Part shown: positions 8,782 to 17,916 of the stretch, piece by piece
Position numbering within the stretch: the stretch's first letter is position 1
Layout: each line of letters opens with the position of its first letter
Assembly (NCBI GenBank): GCA_021287075.1
Contig: JAJTBD010000024.1
Span: forward strand, 1-52,183
Length of the DNA stretch: 52,183 nt
Source of the DNA: Micrococcales bacterium
GTDB lineage: Bacteria; Actinomycetota; Actinomycetes; Actinomycetales; Dermatophilaceae
Direction: 5' to 3'
Notes under the pieces: model-generated
The model's database searches: none
Told to the model about the DNA's origin: nothing
Seen by the model: the letters and a program-made list of their open reading frames with translations, nothing else
Translations under genes and position numbers: made by a program

Positions 8782-11034
8782 GTGACCCGACGCCCCACCG
8801 CACCGCTCGCCGCCCTGCTCGGACTGCTCGTGGCCCTCGGTGTCACCCTCGGCGTGCTGGCCCCCGCCGAGCGCGCCGGCGCCGAGCGGCTGCCCGGGCC
8901 GGTGGTCTTCATCGGCACCGGCGGCCTCACCTGGACCGACGTCTCCCAGGAGGCGACCCCGTCGATCTGGCGCTTCCTCAAGGAGGGCTCCGCCGCGTCG
9001 ATGTCGGTGCGCTCGGTCAACACCAACACCTGCCCGATCGACGGGTGGCTCGCCCTGTCGGCCGGCGGGCGGGCCTCGGCCGTGGCCGAGCTCAAGGGCG
9101 ACAGCGGCATGCACGACAACAAGCCCGCATGCCAGGCGATCCCGAGCGTGACCGGCCCGAGCGTGCCGGGCTGGCAGGGCTATCTCGACACCGCCACCAA
9201 GACCAAGTTCGACTCCGAGCTGGGTCTGCTCGCCCGCCAGCTCGCGGCCATCCCGGCCGGCGCGGGCGCCACCGCGGACCCCTGCGTCAACGCGATCGGC
9301 GATGGCGCGGCCGTGGCAGCGGCCCTGCCTGACGGCACCGTCCCCAGGCACGCGGCATACGCCCCATCGACGCTGCGCTCCGAGCTGGCCGCCTGCCCCA
9401 CGACCCTGGTCGACGCGGGCTCGCTGCGGGACCCGGCCGATGTCGACAGGCGCGAGAGCCCCCAGCCCACCGCCTCCCGCGAGGAGCAGATCCGGGCCAT
9501 CGACGCCCGGATCGGCGAGGTCCTGGCGGCCGCGCCGGCCGACGCCGACATCCTGCTCGCGTCGCTGTCCGACGCCGGCGAGAGCGAGCGGCTGCGGCTG
9601 GCCGCCGCCATGGGCCCCGACTTCGAGCCGGGCCGCCTCGACTCGCCGTCGACACGCCAGCCCGGCCTCGTCCAGGCCGCCGACCTGACCTCGACCCTCC
9701 TCTCGCTCACCGGCGCCGAGGTGCCCACCTCGCTCGGCGGTGCGGTGCTGCGCTCCGGCGACACCGACGCCGCGGCCACCGACGACGCCGCGGCCGACCG
9801 GCTCGTGGGGCTGATCGACTATGACCAGGCCAGCCACAAGGTCCACTCGCTCGTGCCGCCGTTCTTCACCGGCTTCGCCTGGGCGCAGGTCGTCATCTAT
9901 GGCCTGGTCGCCCTGCTGTGGAAGACCCAGATGGGCTCGCTAGACGCCCGCCTGCGGGGGCTGTCGCTCGTGCGCTCCATCGCCGTGATCGCCGCCTCGG
10001 TGCCCGCCTCGACCTTCCTGGCCAATCTGCTGCCGTGGTGGCGCTCGACCACCCCGATGGTCGCGGTCGTCGGGTCGGTCGGCATCTGGGTCGCGCTCAT
10101 CTCCGGTGTCGCCCTGCTCGGCCCGTGGCGTCGCCGGCTGCTCGGCCCGCTGGCCGTGGTCGCGACCGCCACCATGCTCACCCTGGCCGGCGACATCCTC
10201 ACCGGTGCCCGCCTCCAGATCTCCTCGCTGATGGGACTCCAGCCGGTCGTCGGCGGCCGCTACTACGGCATGGGCAATGTGACCTTCGCGCTCTTCGGCA
10301 CCGCCACGGTCCTGCTCGCGATGGCGCTGGCCGACCGCTTCCTCCGGCGCCGCCGCCGGGCCGCGGCAGCCCTCGCGGTCGTCGCGGTGGGCCTGGTCGG
10401 GCTCGTCATCGACGGGGCGCCCTGGTGGGGTGCCGACGGCGGCGGCCCGCCCGCGCTCCTGCCCGCGCTCGTCGTCCTCACCCTGGCCGTGCTCGGCATC
10501 CGGCTCGACTGGAAGCGCGCCCTGCTCCTGCTGCTCGTGACCGTCGCGATGTTCCTCGGCGTGGCCTTCCTCGACTCGCTGCGCCCGGCCGAGTCGCAGA
10601 GCCACCTCGGCCGCTTCTTCGAGACGCTGATGTCGGGCGGCGCGATGGACATCATCGTGCGCAAGGCCAAGCAGAACCTGGCCATCCTCACCGGCAACAT
10701 GCCCCTGACGATGCTGGTGCCGATCTCGCTGGCCTTCGTCATCTATGTCCTCGCCCGCCCCACCGCCTGGGGCACCCGCGGCCTCCAGCGCGCCTATGAC
10801 CGCGCGCCCGCCCTGCGCCCCGGACTGATCGCCCTGCTGGTCATGCTCACGATCGGCTTCGCGATCAACGACTCCGGCACGGCCATCCCCGCGGTCGGCG
10901 CGACCCTGGCCGTGCCCCTGATCATCTCGATCTCGGTGCGTGCGCTCGAGGACGATGCCCGCCTCTCCGCCGCGGCCCGTGATGGGGCGTATGCCGCCGA
11001 GCTCGCCCCCAGCGACACCCCCGCCCCCGGCTGA
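8782..11034 (+). CDS. Large membrane protein with N-terminal alkaline-phosphatase-like domain
   Basis: This 750 aa protein has no recognised gene name. A signal/anchor segment (about residues 8-28) is followed by an exported domain of about 300 residues resembling the alkaline phosphatase/sulfatase superfamily. The segment VVFIGTGGLTWTDVS sits where the first metal site lies in that fold, and later LASLSDAG, AADLTSTLL and VPTSLGGAVL resemble its closing strands. The C-terminal half (from about residue 355) is a series of about ten hydrophobic helices. Catalytic metal ligands are not obvious, so enzymatic activity is unproven. The GTG start is at 8782, with TAGCCT about 7 nt upstream, suggesting a leaderless transcript. 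It is divergent from recBCD with an 87 bp gap. A role in the cell envelope is inferred from topology only. Confidence 0.75.
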   Translation: MTRRPTAPLAALLGLLVALGVTLGVLAPAERAGAERLPGPVVFIGTGGLTWTDVSQEATPSIWRFLKEGSAASMSVRSVNTNTCPIDGWLALSAGGRASAVAELKGDSGMHDNKPACQAIPSVTGPSVPGWQGYLDTATKTKFDSELGLLARQLAAIPAGAGATADPCVNAIGDGAAVAAALPDGTVPRHAAYAPSTLRSELAACPTTLVDAGSLRDPADVDRRESPQPTASREEQIRAIDARIGEVLAAAPADADILLASLSDAGESERLRLAAAMGPDFEPGRLDSPSTRQPGLVQAADLTSTLLSLTGAEVPTSLGGAVLRSGDTDAAATDDAAADRLVGLIDYDQASHKVHSLVPPFFTGFAWAQVVIYGLVALLWKTQMGSLDARLRGLSLVRSIAVIAASVPASTFLANLLPWWRSTTPMVAVVGSVGIWVALISGVALLGPWRRRLLGPLAVVATATMLTLAGDILTGARLQISSLMGLQPVVGGRYYGMGNVTFALFGTATVLLAMALADRFLRRRRRAAAALAVVAVGLVGLVIDGAPWWGADGGGPPALLPALVVLTLAVLGIRLDWKRALLLLLVTVAMFLGVAFLDSLRPAESQSHLGRFFETLMSGGAMDIIVRKAKQNLAILTGNMPLTMLVPISLAFVIYVLARPTAWGTRGLQRAYDRAPALRPGLIALLVMLTIGFAINDSGTAIPAVGATLAVPLIISISVRALEDDARLSAAARDGAYAAELAPSDTPAPG

Positions 11035-11042
11035 TCACCTCC

Positions 11043-12313
11043 ACCCCCAGACCAGTCGGCTGGCGCGCCGAGACCGGGACCGCGGAGGGGTATGCGGCCC
11101 CGGTCGTAGGTGGCGGGGCATCGCTGCCCCTCGGCGTCCCGCTGCGCCTCGGGGAGCAGACGATCGGGGTGCTGCTCGTGGCCGAGCACCATTGCCGGGC
11201 CTTCGCCGACGCCGAGGTCGTGCTGCTGACGTCGCTGGCGGTCCCGGCCGCCGTCGCCATCCACAACTCCCAGCTCATCGAGCAGCGCACCCGCGCGGTC
11301 GCCGAGCTCGACTCGGCCTCGATGCTGCACGACCGGCTGAGCCGGGTGCTGGCCGACGGCGGTGACCCTGCGGCCGTGGGGGTCACCGCCGCCGGGCCCG
11401 CCGCAGCGGACCGGACCGCCACGGTGGCCGGCACGGAGGGGGCCCTGCGCTGGGCGGCCGTGCCCGTGCTGACCGGCGGCGAGCTGGTGGGCCGGCTCGT
11501 GGTGGCCTCCGAGCGGGCCTCGGCGACCGCGAGGTGCAGAGCCTGGAGCGGGCCGCGATGGCCCTGGCCACCGCGATCGCCGGCGAGCGCTCGGTCGTCG
11601 AGGCGGAGCGGCGCGGCCGCACCGAGCTGGCGACCACCCTCTTCGGCGGCGAGGAGGCACCCGAGGAGGCCGAGCGGCGCACGGGCCGGCTGGGGGTCTC
11701 CCTGGGCCGGGTGCGCACCGTGCTCGTGGCCGACGGCCCCCGAGGTGACCAGGTCGCGGCCGACGCGGCCGCGGCATACCAGGGGTGGAGCATGCGGCAC
11801 GCGGGCCGGGCCGTCGCACTGCTGCCCACCGACGAGCTGGTGCCCGCGGCGACGTCGGCCGACACCAGCGTCGTGCACGCGGAGTGCGCCGGGGGCGCCG
11901 CCGCGGTGGCCGATGCCTATCGGCGGGCGGTGCGCGGCTGCGGGCTGCTGGCCGCGCTCGACCGCCGGGGCGCCTGGGTGGGCGAGGCCGAGCTGGGGGT
12001 GTATGCCGCGCTGCTCGCCCAGGCGGCGGCCGGGTCCGGGTCGGCGTTCGTGCGCTGGCAGCTGGCGCCGCGGCTCGACCACGACGAGCGCCGCGGCACC
12101 GAGCTGGTCACGACCCTGCGCGCCTATCTGCGCGAGGGGCGTCGACACCGGGCCGCGTGCACCGCGCTGGGCGTGCACGCCAACACCCTCTATCAGCGGC
12201 TCGAGCGCATCACCGGGCTGCTCGGTGACGACTGGCGCACGCCCGACCGGGCCTTCGAGCTCGAGCTCGCCCTGCGGCTGCTCGCGCTGCGCGACCGCAT
12301 CGGCGAGGGGTGA
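11043..12313 (+). pseudogene. Decayed GAF/PucR-type transcriptional regulator
   Basis: Two frames together encode one regulator. The upstream frame (about 11043-11515) encodes a GAF-like domain (EQTIGVLLVAEHHCRAFADA, then VPAAVAIHNSQLIE). The downstream frame (from about 11516 to the TGA at 12313) encodes the rest, ending in a PucR/CdaR-type helix-turn-helix (AACTALGVHANTLYQRLERI). The join needs one frameshift near 11511-11524 (ERA in one frame, GLGDREVQSLE in the other). No start codon precedes the GAF domain: the frame runs directly from the end of the upstream gene, so the N-terminus is also missing. Upstream truncation plus a frameshift point to a pseudogene. A sequencing indel could explain the shift but not the missing start. 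The intact C-terminal 260 aa could still be expressed from the GTG at 11534. Confidence 0.72.
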
Positions 12314-12400
12314 CCGCCCCGGGGGGCGTCGCGCCCGCGGCATACCCCTTGGTCGCGGACAGGCTGACGCCGGGGGCGCCGGTGCGGGCAGGATGGACCC

Positions 12401-13921
12401 ATGCAGAGCCAGGACTCCCCCACCGCCGGCCGCCTCACCACGCTGACCGCCGGGCAGCCGGTCGTCTATGGCGGCGACCGCGTCACGAGTGTGTCGCCCG
12501 AGCTGGCCGAGGCCTTCCGCGAGGGTGACCGGCTGATCGTCGTGCAGGAGAGCGGCGCGCTGCTGCACGTGCCGCAGGCCGAGCACGAGGCCGCGAGCGA
12601 GGCCGTCGATGCGGCGGTCGCGGCGTTCGGCTCACTCGGCGGGTGCACCGACGAGCAGATCACCGCCTTCTTCGCCTCCTTCGCCGACGCGCTCGAGGAC
12701 CCCGATGTCGTGGCGCGGGTCCGCGCGGCCAACGACGCCGACGTCGCACGCGCCCAGGCCGCCGGCCGCTCCACCACCCGGCTCGTGCTCAACGACGGGA
12801 TGCTGAGCGACATGGTCGAGGGCCTGCGCACCTGGCGGGACGCGCCGCTGCGCCGCGAGGTGCCGCTCGAGAGCGTCGAGCACGAGGGCTGGTCGGTCCA
12901 GTCACGCACCGCTCCCCTGGGCGTGGTGGCCTTCGTCTTCGAGGGCCGGCCCAATGTCTTCGCCGACGCCGCCGGCGTCGTGCGCACCGGCAACACCGTC
13001 GTCATGCGCATCGGCTCCGACGCCCTCGGCACGGCCGAGGCGATCATGGGCGAGGCCATCCAGCCCGCGCTGCGTGACTCCGGCCTGCCCGAGGGCACGG
13101 TCAGCCTCGTCCGCTCCCCCGCCCGCTCCGCCGGTCTCGCGCTCTTTGACGACCGCCGGCTCGCGCTCGCCGTGGCCCGCGGCTCCGGCGCCGCCGTCGC
13201 CCAGCTCGGTGCCGTCGCCCGCCAGGCAGGCACCCCGGTCAGCCTGCACGGCACCGGTGGCGCCTGGCTGGTCGCGGGCGAGTCCGCCGACGCAGAGCGC
13301 TTCCGCGCGGCCGTGACCAACTCGCTCGACCGCAAGGTCTGCAACACCCTCAACGTCGCCTGCCTCCCCGCCGGGCGGCCCGACCTCGTCGGCGTCCTCC
13401 TCGAGGCGGTCGACGAGGCCGCCCGACGACGCGACACCTCGGCCCGGCTGCACGTCGCCGAGGGCTCGCGCGAATCCGTTCCGGCAGAACGCTTCTCGGC
13501 GCAGGTGACGATCGACCGCGCCGACGGCCCGCACACCGAGCCCCAGGCCTCCGACCTGCCGCTGGCCGAGCTCGGCACCGAGTGGGAGTGGGAGAACTCG
13601 CCCGAGGTCTCGCTCGTCGTCGTCCCCCAGGTCGACGACGCGGTGGCGCTCTTCAACGAGCACAGCCCGCAGTTCGTCGTCTCGGTCATCAGCGACGACG
13701 AGTCCGAGCGCGCCCGGGTCTATGGGGGCGTCAACGCGCCCTTCGTCACCGACGGCTTCACCCGCTGGGTCGATGGCCAGTACGCCCTGTCCACCCCGGA
13801 GCTCGGCCTGTCCAACTGGCAGGGCGGCCGTCTCCTCGCCCGCGGCGGGATCCTCTCGGGCAGCTCGATCCACACCGTGCGCTATCTCGCGACGATCACC
13901 GACCCCGACGTCCACCGCTGA
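12401..13921 (+). CDS. Divergent glutamate-5-semialdehyde dehydrogenase (ProA) family protein
   Basis: This aldehyde dehydrogenase superfamily protein resembles gamma-glutamyl phosphate reductase. The segment LGVVAFVFEGRPNVFADAAG (residues 173-192) corresponds to the ProA cofactor-binding segment, and KVCNTLNVACL holds the candidate catalytic Cys314 in the ProA CNxxE-like position. It is 506 aa, whereas ProA is usually about 420 aa; the extra roughly 85 residues are N-terminal (residues 1-85), with no recognised fold. Neither proB nor obgE is adjacent, unlike the usual proline operon, so this may be a paralogue acting on another acyl phosphate or aldehyde. The ATG start is at 12401. The gene ends at a perfect hairpin shared with the convergent hydrolase gene. 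The family call is good and the substrate uncertain. Confidence 0.8.
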   Translation: MQSQDSPTAGRLTTLTAGQPVVYGGDRVTSVSPELAEAFREGDRLIVVQESGALLHVPQAEHEAASEAVDAAVAAFGSLGGCTDEQITAFFASFADALEDPDVVARVRAANDADVARAQAAGRSTTRLVLNDGMLSDMVEGLRTWRDAPLRREVPLESVEHEGWSVQSRTAPLGVVAFVFEGRPNVFADAAGVVRTGNTVVMRIGSDALGTAEAIMGEAIQPALRDSGLPEGTVSLVRSPARSAGLALFDDRRLALAVARGSGAAVAQLGAVARQAGTPVSLHGTGGAWLVAGESADAERFRAAVTNSLDRKVCNTLNVACLPAGRPDLVGVLLEAVDEAARRRDTSARLHVAEGSRESVPAERFSAQVTIDRADGPHTEPQASDLPLAELGTEWEWENSPEVSLVVVPQVDDAVALFNEHSPQFVVSVISDDESERARVYGGVNAPFVTDGFTRWVDGQYALSTPELGLSNWQGGRLLARGGILSGSSIHTVRYLATITDPDVHR

Positions 13922-13946
13922 GGTATGCCGCGCACGCGGCATACCT
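13921..13946. terminator. Bidirectional hairpin built from an inverted GTATGCCGC pair
   Basis: GAGGTATGCCGCG at 13920-13932 and CGCGGCATACCTC at 13934-13946 form a perfect stem with almost no loop. It lies between the convergent ProA-like and hydrolase genes, so it probably terminates both. Both arms are copies of the dispersed 9-mer. No T-run follows, as is common in actinobacteria. Confidence 0.7.
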
Positions 13947-14061
13947 CGTCGGCTCGCCGTGCGGCCCCCACGGGGGGTCGAGTGCGTCGGTTGTGCGGTC
14001 TGCGGCCCGCGGTGACCACCACACCTACGCACTCGGCGCGCGGCATACCTCGTGAGCTCGG

Positions 14062-14910
14062 TCAGCCCAGGCCGGCGCGCTCGGCGAGCGCGACCGTGGT
14101 CTCGACGAACCAGTCGTCGAGCTCCTCGGGCTGCTGGTGGCCCATGCCCTCGATGACATAGAGCCGGGAGTCGGGCAGCCGGTCGTGCAGGTCGCGCCCG
14201 CGCTCCAGCGGCAGGATCGGGTCGGAGTCGCCGTGCACCACGGTCGCGGGGGCGTCGAGCGTGCCGAGCAGCCCTGACCAGTCGGGTGTCGTCGCGATCG
14301 CGTGGCCCTGCCGGGCCCAGCCCTCGGGGTCGACGCCGCGCGCCCACATCGTGCGGGCCAGCGCCTCGACACGGCTCTCGTCGAAGGGATAGCGCGGGCC
14401 GGCGATGTCGGCGAGACTCGCGAGCTCGAAGGCCACGAAGTCGTCCTCGCCGGCGAAGCTCGGGTAGTCGGAGACATCGGCGCTGGGGCCGCTCCCCCCC
14501 GTGACGCCGCGCCCCACGCTCGCCGTCGAGAAGAACAGCCCGAGGCCGGCGACGTCCTGCGGATAGGTCAGCGCGAGCAGCTGGGCCACCATCCCGCCCA
14601 TCGAGCGGCCACAGACGAGCGCGGGCGCGCCCCCGAGCTGATCGATGAGGGCGTGCACGTCCTCCACCATCGCCTCGAGGGTGTATGCCGCGCCGGGGAA
14701 CCGGCTGGAGCGGCCCACGTCGCGGTTGTCGACGCGCACGACCCGGAAGCCGCTGTCGGCAAGGTCCTGGCAGTAGCCCTCGGGGGTCGAGACGAGCTGG
14801 GCCATGTGACCCTCGAACTGGAGCGCGAGCGGTGCCCCCGGGTCACCGAAGGAGTCGACGCACAGGGTCGTGCCGTTGCCGAGCGGGATGAGCTCTTCCA
14901 CGTCGCTCAC
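14062..14910 (-). CDS. Alpha/beta hydrolase
   Basis: This protein of about 282 aa has the alpha/beta-hydrolase fold. The nucleophile elbow is CGRSMGGM, with Ser after the oxyanion-side DNRDVGRS segment; the acid is probably in VVHGDSDPILP and the catalytic His in EGMGHQQP near the C-terminus. It resembles actinobacterial TAP/aclacinomycin-methylesterase-like hydrolases, but the substrate cannot be inferred. The start is uncertain between the GTG at 14910 and the GTG at 14901; an AGGAG-like stretch lies about 20 nt upstream of the first. Its 3' end faces the ProA-like gene across the 13921 hairpin, and it is separated by 85 bp from the alkA gene upstream. Confidence 0.85.
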   Translation of the reverse strand: MSDVEELIPLGNGTTLCVDSFGDPGAPLALQFEGHMAQLVSTPEGYCQDLADSGFRVVRVDNRDVGRSSRFPGAAYTLEAMVEDVHALIDQLGGAPALVCGRSMGGMVAQLLALTYPQDVAGLGLFFSTASVGRGVTGGSGPSADVSDYPSFAGEDDFVAFELASLADIAGPRYPFDESRVEALARTMWARGVDPEGWARQGHAIATTPDWSGLLGTLDAPATVVHGDSDPILPLERGRDLHDRLPDSRLYVIEGMGHQQPEELDDWFVETTVALAERAGLG

Positions 14911-14995
14911 GCTAACGGCGAAGTGGTGCTCCTCCCCTCGGGTGTGGCCGGTTCCACTCTCCGTCGTCGCGCCCTGCGCGGGGGCGCGGCGCAGG

Positions 14996-15955
14996 TCACA
15001 CGGCCGCGCGCCAGAGGTGCATCGCGGCATACGCCCGCCACGGCGACCAGCGCTCGGCGCGGGCGGCGAGCTCGCGGTGGGCCGCAGCAGCCGGTCCGGT
15101 GGCGGCCAGGATGCCGAGCCTGCGGGCGCCGCTGAGGAGGGCGACGTCGCCGGCCAGCCAGGCGTCCGGGTCGCCGCCGACGCGCATTGCGAGGTATGCC
15201 GCGGTCCACGGCCCGATGCCGCGTCTCGCCGTGAGCGCGGTGCGCAGCTCCCCCGGGTCGGTGTCGGGGCCGACCACGAGGCCGCCGTCGGCGAGGTCGC
15301 GGGCCGCGTCGAGGAGCGTCCAGACCATCCGGCGTGGCAGCCGCACGAGACGGTCAGGGTCGAGCGGCCCCTCCGTCGGCGGGCGGGGCAGCTCGGCGAT
15401 CTGGGCTGCAGTGGGGAAAAGCGTTGTGACACCTGCAAACCGGGAGGAGTATGCCGTGCCCAGCGTCTGCGTGATGCGCGTGAGGTGGCCGCTCGCAGCC
15501 GTGACCGTGATCTGCTGGCCGACGATCGCGCGCACGACCAGCTCGTGTGGGTCGACGGCACCGGGGACCCGGATGCCGGGCGTGGCCTCGACGCAGGGGC
15601 GCAGCGCGGGGTCTGACGCGAGGGCGGCGTCGACGGCGCGCGGGTCGGTGTCGAGGTCGAGCAGTCTGCGGACGAGCTCGGTGGCGGTGGACTCGTCTGC
15701 GGCAGAGGATGTCTCGAGGTCTGCCGTGATGCGCCAGGACTCGTCCTCGGGGGTGAGGGTCAGTCGCATCGCGCCAGGGCCGGACGGCAGCCGCAGCGTG
15801 CGGGCATAGGTGAGCACGTCGCCGTGGACCGAGGCGGACTCCACCCCGGCCACCGCCCTCGCGGCGAGGAAGGAGTGGACACCCCTGGCGTCAAAGGGAG
15901 TCGGCGCCGCGAGGGTGACTGTGGTGAGGCAAGGGGGCAGCCGTCGACCGGTCAT
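14996..15955 (-). CDS. alkA: DNA-3-methyladenine glycosylase II (AlkA-type)
   Basis: This 319 aa HhH-GPD base-excision glycosylase removes alkylated purines. It has an N-terminal AlkA_N-like domain (residues 1-130), then the helical domain with VRAIVGQQITVTAASG and the helix-hairpin-helix RRGIGPWTAAYLAMR followed by GDPDAWLAGDVAL, where the Asp of GDVAL is the expected catalytic acid. It lacks the Ada methyltransferase domain often fused to actinobacterial AlkA; a separate MGMT lies at 22788. The ATG at 15953-15955 overlaps the stop of the LysR gene (ATGA), so the two are co-transcribed. A LysR partner is unusual for a repair glycosylase. Confidence 0.92.
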   Translation of the reverse strand: MTGRRLPPCLTTVTLAAPTPFDARGVHSFLAARAVAGVESASVHGDVLTYARTLRLPSGPGAMRLTLTPEDESWRITADLETSSAADESTATELVRRLLDLDTDPRAVDAALASDPALRPCVEATPGIRVPGAVDPHELVVRAIVGQQITVTAASGHLTRITQTLGTAYSSRFAGVTTLFPTAAQIAELPRPPTEGPLDPDRLVRLPRRMVWTLLDAARDLADGGLVVGPDTDPGELRTALTARRGIGPWTAAYLAMRVGGDPDAWLAGDVALLSGARRLGILAATGPAAAAHRELAARAERWSPWRAYAAMHLWRAAV

Positions 15956-16848
15956 GAGCGAAGCCCCCGCCCGATCGCCCTGAGCTCGCGCACGACGTGG
16001 CGGACTGCGGCGCGCTCGGCGCGGTCCGGCCTGGAGAGGGCGACGATGTGACGGGAGGCCCGGACCCCACGCAGGGGCCGCAGGACCATGCCCTCGCGGG
16101 GACGCGTCGTGAAGCGGGGCAGCAGTGCGACGCCCACTCCCGTCGCGACGAGGGCGGCCACGACATCGTTGTCGCGTAAGCGCATTGCCACCTCTCCGCC
16201 GCCCCCGGCTGCGTGGTCGACGGCCAGGCGCAGCGTCTCGAAGGGATAGCCCTCGGGGACCGCGATCCAGCGGGCACCGGCAAGGTCCGTCGGGCGCAGG
16301 CTCTCCTTGGCGGCGAGGGGGTGGTCGGCCGGGAGTGCGATGTCGACGGGCTCGCGGGCGAGCGGCGTGACGCTCAGGCCCTCCGCGCCCATCGGCCTGG
16401 GGCCGCTGAGGCTGTGCGCGAGGACGATGTCGTGGTCGAGGGTGCGCGCGGCATACTCGCTCTCGGCGATGTCGAAGTCGTCGAAGGCGACGTCGATGTC
16501 GGTCTCGCGCAGCCGCACCAGCAGCGGCGGTAGCAGCACCTCGGCGGCGCTCGGCAGCGCGCCGAGAGTGACTGTGCCACTGGGGGTCTCGCGCAGGTCG
16601 TCGAGATCGGCCTGCACCGAGGCCAGGGCGCGCGAGACGTCGTCGGCGCGCTCGGCAAGCAGGCGGCCCGCGGCCGTGAGGCGTATGCCGCGACCGTCCG
16701 GCTGCGTCAGCGTCACCCCGAGCTCGCGCTCGGCCGCGCGCAGCTGCTGGGAGACCGCCGACGGCGTGCGGTGGGTGGCCGCGGCCACCGCGGTCACGCT
16801 CCCGCGGGCGGCCAGCTCGCGCAGGAGCAGCAGATGGCGGACGTCCAT
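15952..16848 (-). CDS. LysR-family transcriptional regulator
   Basis: This 298 aa protein has an N-terminal winged helix (MDVRHLLLLRELAARGSVTA, then HRTPSAVSQQLRAAERELG) and a C-terminal substrate-binding domain, the standard LysR layout and length. I chose the ATG at 16846-16848, which begins the conserved MDxRxLLLLRELA; a 20-residue extension upstream is not conserved in this family. It is divergent from an EamA exporter (16935), the classical arrangement in which a LysR protein controls a neighbouring efflux gene. It is also coupled to alkA by ATGA overlap. The ligand is unknown; amino acids or their analogues are plausible because EamA proteins often export them. Confidence 0.9.
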   Translation of the reverse strand: MDVRHLLLLRELAARGSVTAVAAATHRTPSAVSQQLRAAERELGVTLTQPDGRGIRLTAAGRLLAERADDVSRALASVQADLDDLRETPSGTVTLGALPSAAEVLLPPLLVRLRETDIDVAFDDFDIAESEYAARTLDHDIVLAHSLSGPRPMGAEGLSVTPLAREPVDIALPADHPLAAKESLRPTDLAGARWIAVPEGYPFETLRLAVDHAAGGGGEVAMRLRDNDVVAALVATGVGVALLPRFTTRPREGMVLRPLRGVRASRHIVALSRPDRAERAAVRHVVRELRAIGRGLRS

Positions 16849-16875
16849 GCCCCGAGCATAGTGAAGCGATGCTGA

Positions 16876-16895
16876 ACAGTCTGTGCAGGAACTGT
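16876..16895. promoter_or_regulatory. Candidate LysR operator between divergent genes
   Basis: The inverted repeat ACAGT-N10-ACTGT lies in the 86 bp gap between the LysR gene and the EamA gene. Position and spacing suit a LysR-type site, but the arms are short. Confidence 0.35.
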
Positions 16896-16934
16896 CGCTG
16901 GTGCTCACAGGTGTGCTGGCCCGAGGATGGAGGC

Positions 16935-17897
16935 GTGACGACCCGAGACCGCCTCGCCGCCTGCATCGTCGCGGTGCTGTGGGGGCTGAACTTCATCGCC
17001 ATCCACGCCTCGCTGGAGCAGTTCCCGCCGCTCTTCCTGGTGGCGCTGCGCTTCGCGATGCTGGCCGTGCCGACGATCCTGCTCGTGCCCCGGCCCGACG
17101 TGCCCCTGAGGTGGCTGGTCGGCTATGGCGTCGGCTTCGGCATCCTCCAGTTCGCCTTCCTCTACACCGGGATGGCCGCCGGCATGCCCGCCGGGCTCGC
17201 CTCGCTCGTCCTCCAGGCGTCGGGGCCCTTCACCCTCGTGCTCGGCGTGCTGCTGATGCGCGAGCACGTGACACGCCACCAGTGGGTCGGGCTGGCCGTG
17301 GCGCTGACCGGCATGGCGATCGTCGGGGTCTCGCGCTTCCAGGCGTCGGGCTTCTGGCCCTATGTGCTCGTGCTGCTGGGCGCGCTCGGCTGGGCGGTGG
17401 GCAACCTCTCGAGTCGCCTTGCGAGACCGACGAACCCGCTCCACCTGACGATGTGGATGTCGGTCGTCCCGCCGATCCCGATGCTGCTGCTCTCGCTCTG
17501 GCTGGAGGGCCCGACCGCCATCGGCGACAGCCTGCGCACGAGCCTGTCGACCGGCGCCGTCCCGGCCTGGCTCGGCCTGCTCTACACCGTCGTCGTCGCC
17601 ACCGTCGTGGGCTCGGGCATCTGGACCTGGCTGCTGACCCGCCACCGCGCCGGGCTGGTCGCGCCCTTCTCGATGCTCGTGCCCGTCGTCGGGATCGCTG
17701 CCGCCGCGCTCATCCTCGACGAGCGCCCCAGCCCTGTGGAGCTGCTCGGCGCGGCACTGGTCGTCGCGGGCGTGCTGGCGGGCTCGCGGCATACCCCTGC
17801 GGCGGAGCCGCCCGACCCCGCACCCGAGGAGACGCCGGCACCCTGCGACGAGATGTCACAGAGTGCGGCCTTGAGCGCCCAGACCCACGTTTCGTGA
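16935..17897 (+). CDS. EamA/DMT-family exporter
   Basis: This 320 aa inner-membrane protein has two EamA repeats of five helices each (about residues 5-140 and 150-290), the usual drug/metabolite transporter layout. Typical segments are CIVAVLWGLNFIAIHASLEQ at the start, LVLQASGPFTLVLGVLL and, in the second repeat, LVPVVGIAAAALILDERPS. I chose the GTG at 16935 because GGAGG lies 5 nt upstream and the first helix follows directly; the frame upstream lacks hydrophobic character. It is divergent from the LysR regulator. The substrate is probably a small metabolite such as an amino acid or analogue (inference). The last 35 residues are hydrophilic and probably cytosolic. Confidence 0.9.
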   Translation: MTTRDRLAACIVAVLWGLNFIAIHASLEQFPPLFLVALRFAMLAVPTILLVPRPDVPLRWLVGYGVGFGILQFAFLYTGMAAGMPAGLASLVLQASGPFTLVLGVLLMREHVTRHQWVGLAVALTGMAIVGVSRFQASGFWPYVLVLLGALGWAVGNLSSRLARPTNPLHLTMWMSVVPPIPMLLLSLWLEGPTAIGDSLRTSLSTGAVPAWLGLLYTVVVATVVGSGIWTWLLTRHRAGLVAPFSMLVPVVGIAAAALILDERPSPVELLGAALVVAGVLAGSRHTPAAEPPDPAPEETPAPCDEMSQSAALSAQTHVS

Positions 17898-17916
17898 CGC
17901 CTCGACGGGCGCCGGC

